Counted from the stretch's first letter, positions 24,505-33,849 are shown. The stretch: DNA of 64,000 nucleotides from Streptomyces sp. Act143 (GCF_003143935.1 NZ_QFRX01000001.1:4565129-4629128); one strand, 5' to 3'. Program-made: numbers and translations. Notes: a model not told the origin generated them from the sequence alone.

Positions 24505-24527
24505 ACAAGCAAGCGTGCTTGCATTGT
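24505..24527. promoter_or_regulatory. TetR-type operator at the head of the acyl-CoA operon
   Basis: ACAAGCAAGC-GT-GCTTGCATTGT: the core 24509-24522 is a perfect 6-bp inverted repeat and the outer bases continue the symmetry imperfectly. It lies just upstream of the first operon gene and 87 bp from the divergent coiled-coil membrane gene. It is the best candidate site for the TetR protein encoded at the operon's 3' end. Confidence 0.65.
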
Positions 24528-24613
24528 TTTCTTCTGAGTACGGCTACTCATGCCACGGCACGGCGACACGGGGACCATGGCCACCAGGGCGGGGACGAGG
24601 CCTGGAGGCGGGC

Positions 24614-25390
24614 ATGGGCAGGTTTCTGGCGGGGGTCGGGGCCGTGGTCGCGGCCGGGGTGGCGCTGGTCGTCGCCTATCTGGCGGGGGCGCCCGCGGAC
24701 GTGGTGTTCGGGGCCGGGGCGGGGGTGCTGAGCCTGCTGTGGCTGATGCTCCTGCTGACCGTGCCGTGGAATCTCCACTTCCGGGCGCATGCCGTGCTCG
24801 CCGAGATCGCGGTGAGCCGGGAGAAGGGCCTGGAGATCTCCCCGGCGCGGGACGCCGAGGCCAGGCGCATCGCCCGCGCGATGCTGCGGACGGCGGTCGC
24901 GGGCCATGTGGTCACGGCGGCGGCCGTCGTCGCGGTCACCTGGGCGACGGGCGCCTTCACCGGCTACTGGTTCGCCGCGTTCTTCCTGCTCAGTACGTTC
25001 TTCCGGCCGGCCGGCGCCTGGTTCGGCCAGCTCCGGCGGCGCCTGGGCGCCCTGCTCAAGGACGTCACGTATCCGCGGGACGACGTCGTCGAACTCAACG
25101 CCCGCCTGGACCGCGCCGAGGCCGGGACACGGGTGCTGGAGGAGAAGGCGGAGGAACAGTACCGGGCCCTCGCCGAGCTGCGCCGGACCGTGGACGCGCT
25201 GGCCATGAGCGCGTACGAGCGGGCGGAGGAGGCGGATCGGAAGGTCGCCGCACTGGGCCGGGAGTTCGAGGCCACGGTGGACCGGCTCACCGACAACCAG
25301 GAGATCATCGCGGGCGTGCGGGCCTTCCTGCGGCTGGTGCGCGCTCCGGAACTGCCGGGGGACGCGCGGGACGCGGCGGCCCCGGGCTGA
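24614..25390 (+). CDS. membrane protein with C-terminal coiled coil
   Basis: A 258-residue protein I cannot assign to a named family. Two hydrophobic N-terminal segments (about 3-21 and 25-47) and a second hydrophobic pair (about 98-130) suggest four membrane helices. A heptad-rich coiled coil follows (about 165-225, rich in Glu/Arg/Leu, ending in DRLTDNQEIIAGVRAFLRLV). Overall it looks like a membrane-anchored scaffold. The ATG at 24614 has GGAGG 5 bp upstream. Divergent from the acyl-CoA operon, with which it may share the operator region. Confidence 0.75.
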   Translation: MGRFLAGVGAVVAAGVALVVAYLAGAPADVVFGAGAGVLSLLWLMLLLTVPWNLHFRAHAVLAEIAVSREKGLEISPARDAEARRIARAMLRTAVAGHVVTAAAVVAVTWATGAFTGYWFAAFFLLSTFFRPAGAWFGQLRRRLGALLKDVTYPRDDVVELNARLDRAEAGTRVLEEKAEEQYRALAELRRTVDALAMSAYERAEEADRKVAALGREFEATVDRLTDNQEIIAGVRAFLRLVRAPELPGDARDAAAPG

Positions 25391-25398
25391 CCCGCGGT

Positions 25399-26394
25399 TC
25401 AGAGCTCTTGCGGCACCGCCACCGCCGCCTTCCCCCGCCCCGTCTGCGTCAGCACCACACCCATGCTGGCCGCGATGACCAGGGCGATGGCGACGGCCTC
25501 GGTGGCGGACAGGGCCTGGCTCAGGACGAGGAAGCCGGCGGTGGCGGCGATGGCCGGTTCCAGGCTCATGAGGATGGCGAAGGTGGAGGCGGGCAGCCGG
25601 CGCAGGGCGATGAGCTCCAGTGTGTAGGGCAGGACCGAGGAGAGGACGGCCACCGCCGAGCCCAGGGCGATGGTCGTGGGGTCGAGGAGCTTGCTGCCGG
25701 ACTCGGCGATCCCGAGCGGCAGGAACACCAGCGCCGCGACCGCCATGGCGAGGGCGAGCCCGTCGGCCTGCGGGAAGCGTCGGCCGGTACGGGCGCTGAA
25801 GACGATGTACGCCGCCCACATGGCGCCGGCACCCAGGGCGAAGAGGACGCCCGCGACGTCGAGGCTGCCGAAGCCGCCGCCGCTGAGCAGGACGACACCG
25901 GCGAGGGCCAGCCCGGCCCACAGCAGGTTGATCGCCCGGCGGGAGGCGAGGACCGAGAGGGCCAGCGGGCCGAGCACCTCCAGGGCGACGGCGGGGCCGA
26001 GCGGGATGCGGGCGATGGACTGGTAGAAGAGGCCGTTCATCCCGGCCATCGTGAGGCCGAAGACAATCACCGTGGCCCAGTCCGCGCGGCTGTGCCCGCG
26101 CACCCGCGGCCGGCACACGACCAGCAGCACGATCGCCGCCGCCACCAGCCGCAGCGTCACCACGCCGAGCGCCCCGGCGCGCGGCATCAGGCTCGCCGCG
26201 AGGGCGCCGCCGAACTGCACGGAGATGCCCGCGGACAGCACCAGGCCGATGGAGCCGAGGGAGCGTCGGCGGTGCGGGGTGCCTGCCGGCGGCTGGGCGG
26301 CGGGGGTCTGGGCAGCCGGGGTCGCCGAGGGCGAGGCGGCAGTGCTGGGGGTGGTCACGGGGCCTTCCAGGGATTCGATGCGCGATTCGTTCAT
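25399..26394 (-). CDS. EamA/DMT-family transporter
   Basis: A 331-residue drug/metabolite transporter-superfamily protein. Ten hydrophobic segments are arranged as two EamA repeats (about 45-175 and 190-320). The first ~40 residues are a Thr/Pro/Ala-rich cytoplasmic extension. Typical signatures include ARIPLGPAVALEVLGPLALSVL and SLEPAIAATAGFLVLSQALSATEAVAIALVI, close to the RhtA/amino-acid exporter group. Convergent with the coiled-coil membrane gene (8-bp gap). Substrate unknown. Confidence 0.87.
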   Translation of the reverse strand: MNESRIESLEGPVTTPSTAASPSATPAAQTPAAQPPAGTPHRRRSLGSIGLVLSAGISVQFGGALAASLMPRAGALGVVTLRLVAAAIVLLVVCRPRVRGHSRADWATVIVFGLTMAGMNGLFYQSIARIPLGPAVALEVLGPLALSVLASRRAINLLWAGLALAGVVLLSGGGFGSLDVAGVLFALGAGAMWAAYIVFSARTGRRFPQADGLALAMAVAALVFLPLGIAESGSKLLDPTTIALGSAVAVLSSVLPYTLELIALRRLPASTFAILMSLEPAIAATAGFLVLSQALSATEAVAIALVIAASMGVVLTQTGRGKAAVAVPQEL

Positions 26395-26476
26395 CTCGAT
26401 GTACTGTCAAGTCCAGAGTAATAGACTCCGTCAGGTACGTGAACCCCTTTTGCCACTGTCACCCGTCTGGGCAGGC

Positions 26477-27622
26477 TCAGCGCCGCGCCATGTACAGGTC
26501 CAGCGCCTTGTGCAGCAGCCGGTTCAACGGGAAGTCCCACTCCCCCAGGTACTCGATGGCCTGGCCGCCCGTGCCGACCTTGAAGCGGAGCAGCCCGAGG
26601 AGGTGGTTGGACTCCTCCAGGGTGTCGGTGATGCCGCGCAGGTCGTAGACGGCGGCACCCAGCTCGTGGGCGTCGGTCATCATCCGCCACTGCATGGCGT
26701 TGTTGGGCTGGACCTCGCGCTTGTGGGCGGTGGAGGCGCCGTAGGAGTACCAGACGTGCTCGCCGACCGTGAGCATCGTGGCCGCGGCGAGGACGCCGCC
26801 GTCGTGGCGGGCGAGGTAGAGGCGCATACGGTCGGGGTGCTCGGCGTTCAGTACGGTCCACATGCGCTGGAAGTAGGCGAGGGGCCGCGGGATGAAGCGG
26901 TCGCGTGCGGCGGTCTCGGTGTAGAGGGCGTAGAACGCCGGAAGGTCCTCGGGGCCGCCCCGGACGACCTCCACCCCCGCCTTCTCGGCCTTCTTGATGT
27001 TGCGCCGCCACTGCTGGTTGAGGCCGCGGTGGATGTCGTCCAACGACCGCCCCGCGAAGGGCACTTGGAAGACGTACCGGGGCTGTCCGGCGGCGAAGCC
27101 GTCCTCACCGCCCGGCTCCGTCTGCTGCCAGCCCGCCCGCCGCAGCCGGTCGGCGACGTCGAAGGCACGCGGTTCGTACGAGGTCGCCTCGGCGTCCCTG
27201 AGCCGCCGGGCGGCCGGGTCGGCGATCGCGGCCTTCACGGCGTCGGCGCTCCAGCGGCGCACGACCACGGGCGGCCCCATCTTCACCGAGAACGCGCCCT
27301 GCCGTTTCAGGTGGGCGAGCATCGGCTCCAGCCAGCGCTCCGCGAGTTCGGGGTCGTACCAGTCGACGATCGGCCCCTCGGGCAGATAGGCCAGGTACTT
27401 CTTCAGCTTCGGCACCGGCCGGTACAGCACCAGCCCCGCCCCCACCAGCCGCCCCTCCTCGTCGAACCACCCCAGACTCTCCGCCCGCCAGTCCGGCTTC
27501 ACCTCGCCCCAGGCGGGGATCTGGGTGTGGCTGGCGGAGGGGCGGGAGGCGATGAAGGCGAGGTGGTCGGGGCGGGAGACCGGCTGGACGCGGAGGGGGC
27601 GGCGGGAGCTTTCGTTTGTCAT
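26477..27622 (-). CDS. FemAB-type peptidoglycan bridge aminoacyltransferase
   Basis: About 381 residues with the FemABX fold (two GNAT-like domains). Conserved stretches include LVGAGLVLYRPVPKLKKYLAYLPEGPIVDW, KMGPPVVVRRW, LNQQWRRNIKKAEKAGVEVVRGG and GGVLAAATMLTVGEHVWYSYGAST, ending with RFKVGTGGQAIEYLGEWDFPLN. Family members add amino acids from aminoacyl-tRNA to lipid II; in Streptomyces the first bridge residue is glycine. It lacks the coiled-coil arm of staphylococcal FemA, as in FemX. Several FemX paralogues occur in the genus, so the exact substrate is uncertain. The start at 27622 or 27640 is undecided. Confidence 0.86.
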   Translation of the reverse strand: MTNESSRRPLRVQPVSRPDHLAFIASRPSASHTQIPAWGEVKPDWRAESLGWFDEEGRLVGAGLVLYRPVPKLKKYLAYLPEGPIVDWYDPELAERWLEPMLAHLKRQGAFSVKMGPPVVVRRWSADAVKAAIADPAARRLRDAEATSYEPRAFDVADRLRRAGWQQTEPGGEDGFAAGQPRYVFQVPFAGRSLDDIHRGLNQQWRRNIKKAEKAGVEVVRGGPEDLPAFYALYTETAARDRFIPRPLAYFQRMWTVLNAEHPDRMRLYLARHDGGVLAAATMLTVGEHVWYSYGASTAHKREVQPNNAMQWRMMTDAHELGAAVYDLRGITDTLEESNHLLGLLRFKVGTGGQAIEYLGEWDFPLNRLLHKALDLYMARR

Positions 27623-27913
27623 TTCCCCGAAGATGCGCATGCGAGTTCGCCGGTTCCCATGAGCCGGTCATGAAATGCGGGCCGACTCCCGCGTATTGCA
27701 GACGGTCCGACGGCCCGGTAATGCACATGGCCAACTCCACCCCATTCCATGGGAGTTCGGAGTACGCCGTTTTCATTTCTGCATGAGTCAGGAACATGGT
27801 CCCATCGATGAGTTCGGGCTCAGGGGCGCCCAGGTCAGGTCGTGCCGGTCGGAGCGGCTCAGGACACCACATATTCCGTCCGCCGTAAGCATCCGCCGAC
27901 CTAGGATCTGCCC

Positions 27914-28477
27914 ATGATCGAAGGCGAGTTGGTACGGCTCCGCGCGCTGCGCGCGGAGGATGCGGAGCACCATCTGCGGTGGCGCAACGACCCGGAGGTG
28001 GTGCACTGGGCCACCGGCGGCGACCCGATGTTCGGGCCGGTCACCGCGGAGGCCGTCGGTCTCGCCTTCGAGACGATGCTGCGGCTGAACCCGAGGGAGG
28101 AGGCCGTCCTCACGGTCGAGGACCTCGCCGACGGCGCAGTGATCGGCATGGCGGACTACCGCGAACTCGACCCCTACGCAGGGCTGGTCACGGTCGGCAT
28201 CACCATCGGCGACCGCGACCGCTGGGGGCACGGGCACGGCTCGGACGCGCTGCGGCTGCTGGTGGGGCACCTGTTCGGCGCCTTCGGGCTGCACCGCGTC
28301 CAGCTCGACACCTGGAGCGGCAACACCCGCGCCGTACGCGCCTTCACCAAGGCGGGCTTCCGCGAGGAGGGCCGGCGTCGGGGTGCGGTGCTGGTGAGGG
28401 GCGAGCGGCACGACAGCGTGTTGTTCGGGTTGCTGCGGGAGGAGTGGGAGGCGGGGGCGCCTATTCCTGCGGAATAA
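27914..28477 (+). CDS. GNAT-family acetyltransferase (RimJ/RimL-like)
   Basis: A 187-residue acetyltransferase. The N-terminal RLRALRAEDAEHHLRWRNDPEVVHW and the acetyl-CoA loop DRDRWGHGHGSDALRLLVGHLFGAFGLHRVQL are typical of RimJ/RimL and aminoglycoside-type N-acetyltransferases. C-terminal motif VRAFTKAGFREEGRRRG. Substrate unknown. Its 3' end overlaps the convergent FAD/Fe-S gene by 17 bp (28461-28477). Confidence 0.87.
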   Translation: MIEGELVRLRALRAEDAEHHLRWRNDPEVVHWATGGDPMFGPVTAEAVGLAFETMLRLNPREEAVLTVEDLADGAVIGMADYRELDPYAGLVTVGITIGDRDRWGHGHGSDALRLLVGHLFGAFGLHRVQLDTWSGNTRAVRAFTKAGFREEGRRRGAVLVRGERHDSVLFGLLREEWEAGAPIPAE

Positions 28478-31319
28478 CCGGCCGTCCCTCCTCCACCTCC
28501 TCCACCCGCTCCGCCAGCACCTCCGCCAGATGCCGCCCCCGCACCCCCGCCAGCTGCTCCAGCTGTGTGCGGCAGGAGTAGCCGTCGGCCAGGACCACCG
28601 CGCCTTCCGGCGCCTGCCGCACCGACGGCAGCAGCTGCTCCTCCGCGCACGAACGCGACACCTCGAAGTGGCCTTTTTCAAAGCCGAAGTTGCCCGCCAG
28701 GCCGCAGCAGCCGCCGCTCAGCTCGCCGTCCAGACCCGCCGCCGCGCGCAGCCGCCGGTCGGGCGTGTCGCCCAGGACCGCGTGCTGGTGGCAGTGGGTC
28801 TGGCCGACCGCCGGGCGGTTCACCTGCGGGGGTGTCCAGTCGGGGGCCAGGCGCTCCAGGGCCTCGGCGAAGGTGAGGACGCGGGAGGCCAGGCGGGCGG
28901 CGCGCGGGTCGGTGTGGAGGAGTTCCGGCAGGTCCGTGCGGAGGGCCGCCGCACAGCTGGGTTCCAGGACGACGACCGGGAGGTCGGTCTCCAGCACCGG
29001 TGTCATCAGCTCCAGGGTGCGGCGCATGACCGTACGGGCGCGGTCGAGCTGGCCGGTCGAGACGTACGTCAGCCCGCAGCAGACCCGGCCGCGGCGGGCC
29101 GTGAGCGGGGCGAAGGAGGGGGACGGGCGGAGCGTGGGCGGCAGCAGGACGGTCAGACCGGCCGCCTCCAGGACGCGGACCGCCGCCTGACCCACCTGCG
29201 GTGACAGGTGTTCGGTGAAGGTGTCCGGCCACAGCACCACCCGCGGCCCCGTGCCGGCCGGTGCCGGCCGTCGCGCCCACCAGCGGGTCAGCGTCCGCTC
29301 CGCCAGCCGTGGAAGCCGCCGCTCAGGCGCGATGCCGCCCAGCCTTCTCGCCGCCGACGCCAACGGCCTGACGGCAGCCAGGGCGTTGACCACCTTCGCC
29401 GTGCGGGTGCGCGCCACCGCCCGCAGCCACACCGGCAGCCATCCCATCGCGTAGTGGGCGGCCGGCCGGCGTCGGCCCGCGTAGTGGTGGTGGAGGAACT
29501 CCGCCTTGTACGTCGCCATGTCCACCTCGACCGGGCAGTCCGAACGGCAGCCCTTGCAGGACAGGCACAGGTCCAGCGCCTCGCGCACCTCCTCGGAGCG
29601 CCAGCCGTCGGTCACCACCTCACCCGCCAGCATCTCGTGCAGCAGCCGGGCACGGCCGCGCGTGGAGTGCGCCTCCTCGCCGGTCGCGCGGAAGGACGGG
29701 CACATCACGCCCGCTCCCGTCACGGAGGTCGTACGGCACTTCGCCACCCCCACGCAGCGGCGGACCGCGGCCGAGAAGTCGCCGTCGTCGGCGGGGTAGC
29801 CGAAGGCCACGTCGACCGGCTCGCGCGGGAGGACGGAGAAGCGGAGGTTGGTGTCCAGGGGCGCCGGGCGGACCAGCACGCCGGGGTTGAGGAGGTCGTC
29901 GGGGTCCCAGGCCGCCTTCGCGCGCTCGAAGAGGGACACCAGCTCCGCGCCGTACATCCGGGGCAGCAGCTCGGCCCGCGCCTGCCCGTCGCCGTGCTCC
30001 CCGGACAGCGAACCGCCGTGCGCCACGACCAGGTCGGCGAGTTCCTCGGAGAAGCGGCGGAAACGGGCGATGCCCTTGTCGGTGAGCAGGTCGAAGTCGA
30101 CGCGGACGTGGATGCAGCCGTCGCCGAAGTGGCCGTACGGCGTCCCGCGCAGCCCGTGATCGGTGAGGAGCCGCCTGAAGTCCCGCAGATACGCGCCCAG
30201 TCGGGGCGGCGGCACCGCGCAGTCCTCCCAGCCGGGCCAGGCCTCGGAGCCGTCCGGCATGCGGGTCGCGGTGCCGCTGGCGTCCTCCCGGATGCGCCAC
30301 AGCGTCCGCTGCCCGGCCGGGTCGGTCACCACCAGCGCGTCCACGCCCTCCGCCGCCCGCACGATCGTCTCCGCACGCGCGCGTGCCTCGGCCTCGGTGT
30401 CGCCGCCCGTCTCCACGAACAGCCAGGCCGCGCCCCGCGGCAGCGCGACCGCCGACGGCACCAGGTCGGCCGCCATGCCCTCCACGGTCAGGGGGTGGTG
30501 GGGCAGCAGCCCGGCGGCGGCCTCCGCGGCGGCGCCCTCGTCCGCGTATCCCAGGACGGCCAGCGCACGCGCGCGGGGCGCCTCCACCAGCCGTACGACC
30601 GCCTCCGTCAGCACCCCGAGGGTGCCCTCGCTGCCGCAGAACGCGCGGGCGACGTCGGCGCCCTTCTCCGGGAGCAGCGCGTCCAGCGCGTACCCCGAGA
30701 TGCGGCGGGGCAGTTCGGGGAAGCCGGTGCGCAGGCGGGCCAGGTCGCCGGCCACCAGGTCGCGCAGGCCGTCCGGGGCGCCGGCCCAGTCCTGCCCGAG
30801 CCGCAGCCGCTGCCCGCGCGCGGTGATCACGTCCAGTTCGCGGACGCTGTCGGCGGTCGTGCCCCAGGCCACCGAGTGCGAGCCGCACGAGTTGTTGCCG
30901 ATCATTCCGCCGAGGGTGCAGCGGCTGTGCGTGGAGGGGTCGGGGCCGAAGCGCAGGCCGTGCGGGGCGGCGGCGTCCTGCAGGCGGTCCAGGACGAGGC
31001 CGGGCTGCACGACGGCCGTGCGGGACTCCGGGTCGAGGGAGACCAGGCGGTTCATGTGGCGGGTGAAGTCCAGCACCACGCCGGTGCCGGTGGCCTGCCC
31101 GGCGATCGACGTCCCGCCGCCGCGCGGCACCACGGGCACGCCGCGCTCCCGGCACACCTCCAGCACCGCCGCCACGTCGTCCGCGTCCCTGGGCGCCACC
31201 GCCCCCAGCGGAACCCGGCGGTAGTTGGACGCGTCCATGGTCATCAGCGCCCGGGACGTGACGTCGAACCCGACCTCACCCCGGACGGCCGCCCGCAGCG
31301 CCGACTCGAGATCCGTCAT
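28461..31319 (-). CDS. FAD-linked oxidase / Fe-S (CCG domain) fusion dehydrogenase
   Basis: A 952-residue respiratory-type dehydrogenase fusion. The N-terminal FAD-binding type 4 domain (about 30-215; VPVVPRGGGTSIAGQATGTG, NNSCGSHSVAWG) and FAD-oxidase C-terminal domain (about 240-490) are GlcD/Dld-like. They are followed by 4Fe-4S motifs (CLSCKGCRSDCPVEVDMA; a further MCPSFRATGEEAHSTRGRARLL) and a GlpC-like region with Cys-rich CCG motifs (VCCGLTYVSTGQL, EPSCAA, HCHQHA, GGCCGLAGNFGFEKGHFE). This is the YdiJ/D-2-hydroxyacid dehydrogenase layout, passing electrons to the respiratory chain. The organic substrate (D-lactate, D-2-hydroxyglutarate or similar) cannot be decided. Confidence 0.92.
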   Translation of the reverse strand: MTDLESALRAAVRGEVGFDVTSRALMTMDASNYRRVPLGAVAPRDADDVAAVLEVCRERGVPVVPRGGGTSIAGQATGTGVVLDFTRHMNRLVSLDPESRTAVVQPGLVLDRLQDAAAPHGLRFGPDPSTHSRCTLGGMIGNNSCGSHSVAWGTTADSVRELDVITARGQRLRLGQDWAGAPDGLRDLVAGDLARLRTGFPELPRRISGYALDALLPEKGADVARAFCGSEGTLGVLTEAVVRLVEAPRARALAVLGYADEGAAAEAAAGLLPHHPLTVEGMAADLVPSAVALPRGAAWLFVETGGDTEAEARARAETIVRAAEGVDALVVTDPAGQRTLWRIREDASGTATRMPDGSEAWPGWEDCAVPPPRLGAYLRDFRRLLTDHGLRGTPYGHFGDGCIHVRVDFDLLTDKGIARFRRFSEELADLVVAHGGSLSGEHGDGQARAELLPRMYGAELVSLFERAKAAWDPDDLLNPGVLVRPAPLDTNLRFSVLPREPVDVAFGYPADDGDFSAAVRRCVGVAKCRTTSVTGAGVMCPSFRATGEEAHSTRGRARLLHEMLAGEVVTDGWRSEEVREALDLCLSCKGCRSDCPVEVDMATYKAEFLHHHYAGRRRPAAHYAMGWLPVWLRAVARTRTAKVVNALAAVRPLASAARRLGGIAPERRLPRLAERTLTRWWARRPAPAGTGPRVVLWPDTFTEHLSPQVGQAAVRVLEAAGLTVLLPPTLRPSPSFAPLTARRGRVCCGLTYVSTGQLDRARTVMRRTLELMTPVLETDLPVVVLEPSCAAALRTDLPELLHTDPRAARLASRVLTFAEALERLAPDWTPPQVNRPAVGQTHCHQHAVLGDTPDRRLRAAAGLDGELSGGCCGLAGNFGFEKGHFEVSRSCAEEQLLPSVRQAPEGAVVLADGYSCRTQLEQLAGVRGRHLAEVLAERVEEVEEGRPVIPQE

Positions 31320-31360
31320 GGCTCAAGCATGCATCCGACCACTGACAGTGACGAAGCAAC

Positions 31361-31391
31361 GGCCGTGACGGAGCAGTGGCCGTGACGGAGC
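31361..31391. repeat. tandem 17-bp direct repeat upstream of the conservon
   Basis: GGCCGTGACGGAGC occurs at 31361-31374 and again at 31378-31391 with 17-bp periodicity. A degenerate third unit (CAGTGACGAAGC) lies just before. It is between the divergent FAD/Fe-S and CvnA genes and could be a binding site. Confidence 0.5.
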
Positions 31392-31534
31392 CGTCATGCC
31401 CCACCGGAATCTGTGAACGCCTCCAGAACCTTCCCAATTTGATCACCAACTCTCATATAGTGACCGCTTATTGAGCGACAGGTGTCGCTTCTCGCCCAGG
31501 AACACACAGCGGCCCCCGACCGAGGACCCGACTC

Positions 31535-33445
31535 ATGACCGCCCCAAGCCTGCCCGGCGAACGGCCCACCGCCCGCACCCTCCTGCCCGCCCCCCTGCTC
31601 ACCGCCGTCCTCGCCGCGCTCGCGGTCGCCGTCGCGGTGGCCCGGGCGCCGGAGTCGGTGCGCGTCCCGCTCGCCCTCGGCAGCGGTGCGGGCGCCCTGC
31701 TGCTGACCGTCGCCGTCGCCGTGGCCGTCCACGCCCTGCACAGCGCCCGGATCACCCGCCGCCGCCTGGAGGCCGTCACCCTCGACGCCGGGCGGCTGCT
31801 GCAGGACCGCGCCCGGCAGAGCGCGGAGTTCGACCAGGAGCGGGTCCAGCTGACCGAGGAGCTGACCCGCGAACGAGCCCGGCACGCCGCCGAGCTCGCC
31901 GAGGAACGCGCCCGCCTCACCGCCGAGTCGGAGGCGGAGCGGGCCCGCCTCTCCACCGCGAACGCCCGCCTGACCGAGCGCGCCCGCCGGGCCGAGCAGG
32001 AGCGGGCCACCGCCCTGTCCGCCACCGCCAACGCGGCGAGCCGCATGCAGGCGCTCGCCACCGGCATGCTCGCCGACCTGCGCGCCATGGAGGAACGGCA
32101 CGACGACGAGGACGTCCTCGCCGACCTCCTGCACCTCGACCACCGCACCGCCCAGGCGGGCCGCCTCGCCGACTCCGTCGCCGTCCTCACCGGCGCCCGC
32201 TCCGGCCGCCGTTGGGCCCGCCCCATCGCCATGGAGTCGATCCTGCGCGGCGCGATGGGCCGCATCAGCGGCTACCGGCGGGTGCGCGTGCACTCCGCCT
32301 GCGAGGCCGCCGTCGCCGGGCACGCCGCCGAAGGCGTGATGCACGCCCTCGCCGAACTCCTCGACAACGCCGCCAATTTCTCGCCGCCGACCGCCGAGGT
32401 CCACGTCTACGTCGAGGAGGTCCCGGCCGGTGTCATCGTCTCCGTGGAGGACAGCGGCCTGGTGATGGGCGAGGTCCAGCTCCGCCGCGCCGAGCAGGCC
32501 GTCTCCGGCGACGACGCCGAACTCGGCGGCCTCACCGGCACCCGGCTCGGCCTCGCGGTCGTGGGCCGGCTGTCCCGCAAGTACGGCCTCACGGTCTCGT
32601 TCCGTCCGTCCGCCCGCGGCGGCACCGGCGTCCTGATGCTCGTGCCCCAGGACATCCTCGTACCGGAACAGCTCGCCGCCCGCCCGCCGGAGCCGCTGCC
32701 GCCGGCGCAGACCGCCCCCTCTTCGGCGCCGCGGACGCAGACGCCGACGCCGACGGCACTGGAGCCGAAGACGGCACTGGAGACGGACATGCCGCCGGAC
32801 AGGAGCACGGCCCTGGACCACGATCCGGTGCCCACCCACGAGTCCCCCGAGCACAGCGCGGCGTCCCTCCTCGGCGACCGGCCCACCGAGCGGTCCGAAA
32901 GCCTGCCCGCGGAATGGTCCAAGGACCGCCCCGGAGGCACTCCTGAAGGCGCCACCCAAGACCGCCCCGGAGACCGTGCCGGAGGCCGCTCCGAGGGTCT
33001 GCCCGACGGACTCCCCAAACGCCGCAGGGGCCGCGCCCTCGCCGCGGCCGAGCGGGAGCAGCGGGAGCGGATACGCGCGCGTGCCGCCGAAGAAGCCGGA
33101 ACCGGAGCGACGGGAACCGGAGCGACCGCCGGAGCGACCGGAGCCAGAGCAACCGCGGCCGGATCCACCACAGCCGGAACCACCGGAACCGCGGGAACCA
33201 CCGGAACCGCCGGAACCACGGACCCCAAGGACGACGCCCCCACCCGCGCCCTCCGCTTCAGCAGCTTCCGCCAAGCGGTTCGCGGCTCCCTCTCCGACCA
33301 GAGCAACCCCGCAACCACCGACGAGGGCACCCTCACCACCCAGGACCAGGACGCCCAGAACCCCCACGACCGTCCCACCACCCCCGACCCAGCCCCCGCC
33401 CCCTCCCACCAGCACTCCACCCCGGAAGGCGATCCCACGTCATGA
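31535..33445 (+). CDS. conservon sensor CvnA: membrane histidine-kinase-like ATPase
   Basis: A 636-residue CvnA-type protein. Two N-terminal membrane helices (about 14-34 and 41-65), a long coiled coil (about 70-170), then a GHKL ATPase domain (about 255-375: N-box ELLDNAANF, G1 VEDSGLVMG, G2 TGTRLGLAVVGRLSRKYG). There is no phosphoacceptor His box, as usual in conservons. The last ~260 residues are disordered and include Thr/Gly/Ala tandem repeats. It is thought to head a membrane-associated G-protein-like signalling complex with CvnB-D. ATGA overlap with cvnB; first gene of a six-gene operon. Confidence 0.9.
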   Translation: MTAPSLPGERPTARTLLPAPLLTAVLAALAVAVAVARAPESVRVPLALGSGAGALLLTVAVAVAVHALHSARITRRRLEAVTLDAGRLLQDRARQSAEFDQERVQLTEELTRERARHAAELAEERARLTAESEAERARLSTANARLTERARRAEQERATALSATANAASRMQALATGMLADLRAMEERHDDEDVLADLLHLDHRTAQAGRLADSVAVLTGARSGRRWARPIAMESILRGAMGRISGYRRVRVHSACEAAVAGHAAEGVMHALAELLDNAANFSPPTAEVHVYVEEVPAGVIVSVEDSGLVMGEVQLRRAEQAVSGDDAELGGLTGTRLGLAVVGRLSRKYGLTVSFRPSARGGTGVLMLVPQDILVPEQLAARPPEPLPPAQTAPSSAPRTQTPTPTALEPKTALETDMPPDRSTALDHDPVPTHESPEHSAASLLGDRPTERSESLPAEWSKDRPGGTPEGATQDRPGDRAGGRSEGLPDGLPKRRRGRALAAAEREQRERIRARAAEEAGTGATGTGATAGATGARATAAGSTTAGTTGTAGTTGTAGTTDPKDDAPTRALRFSSFRQAVRGSLSDQSNPATTDEGTLTTQDQDAQNPHDRPTTPDPAPAPSHQHSTPEGDPTS

Positions 33446-33849
33446 CCGGCACCACCACCGCCGACGAGAAGCTCACCTGGCTCATCGAGGGCCTCCTTGA
33501 GCGCACCCCGGGCGCGCGGCACGCGCTCGTCCTCTCTCGGGACGGGCTGAAGCTGTGCCGGACGCCGGAGCTCACCGTCGACCAGGCCGACCAGCTCGCC
33601 GCGATCGCCGCCGGCATCCAGGCCCTGTCGCAGGGCGCGTCCGTGGAGTTCGGGGACGGCACCGGAGGCGTGCGGTCGGCGATGACCGAGTTCTACGGTG
33701 GCGTGCTCTTCATCGTGGAGGCCGGTGAGGGCGCTCATCTGGCCGTCGTCACCACCGAGGACGCGGACGCCGGTCTCGTCGGGCACAACATGAGCGAGCT
33801 CGTCGAGCAGCTCGGCGCCCATCTGACCGCGCAGCCCCGGACGTCATGA
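33442..33849 (+). CDS. conservon roadblock/LC7-domain protein CvnB
   Basis: A 135-residue Roadblock/LC7-domain protein, the usual second conservon component. It is related to MglB-type GTPase-activating partners of small GTPases. Motifs: LTWLIEGLLERTPGARHALVLSRDGL at the N-terminus and YGGVLFIVEAGEGAHLAVV centrally. It overlaps CvnA and CvnC by 4 bp each, so the set is translationally coupled. Expected to bind CvnD and/or CvnA at the membrane. Confidence 0.93.
   Translation: MTGTTTADEKLTWLIEGLLERTPGARHALVLSRDGLKLCRTPELTVDQADQLAAIAAGIQALSQGASVEFGDGTGGVRSAMTEFYGGVLFIVEAGEGAHLAVVTTEDADAGLVGHNMSELVEQLGAHLTAQPRTS

Noticed and set aside
31439..31461. TTGATC and TATAGT as a -35/-10 pair before CvnA
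   Set aside because: The spacing is 11 bp, too short for a sigma-70 type promoter.
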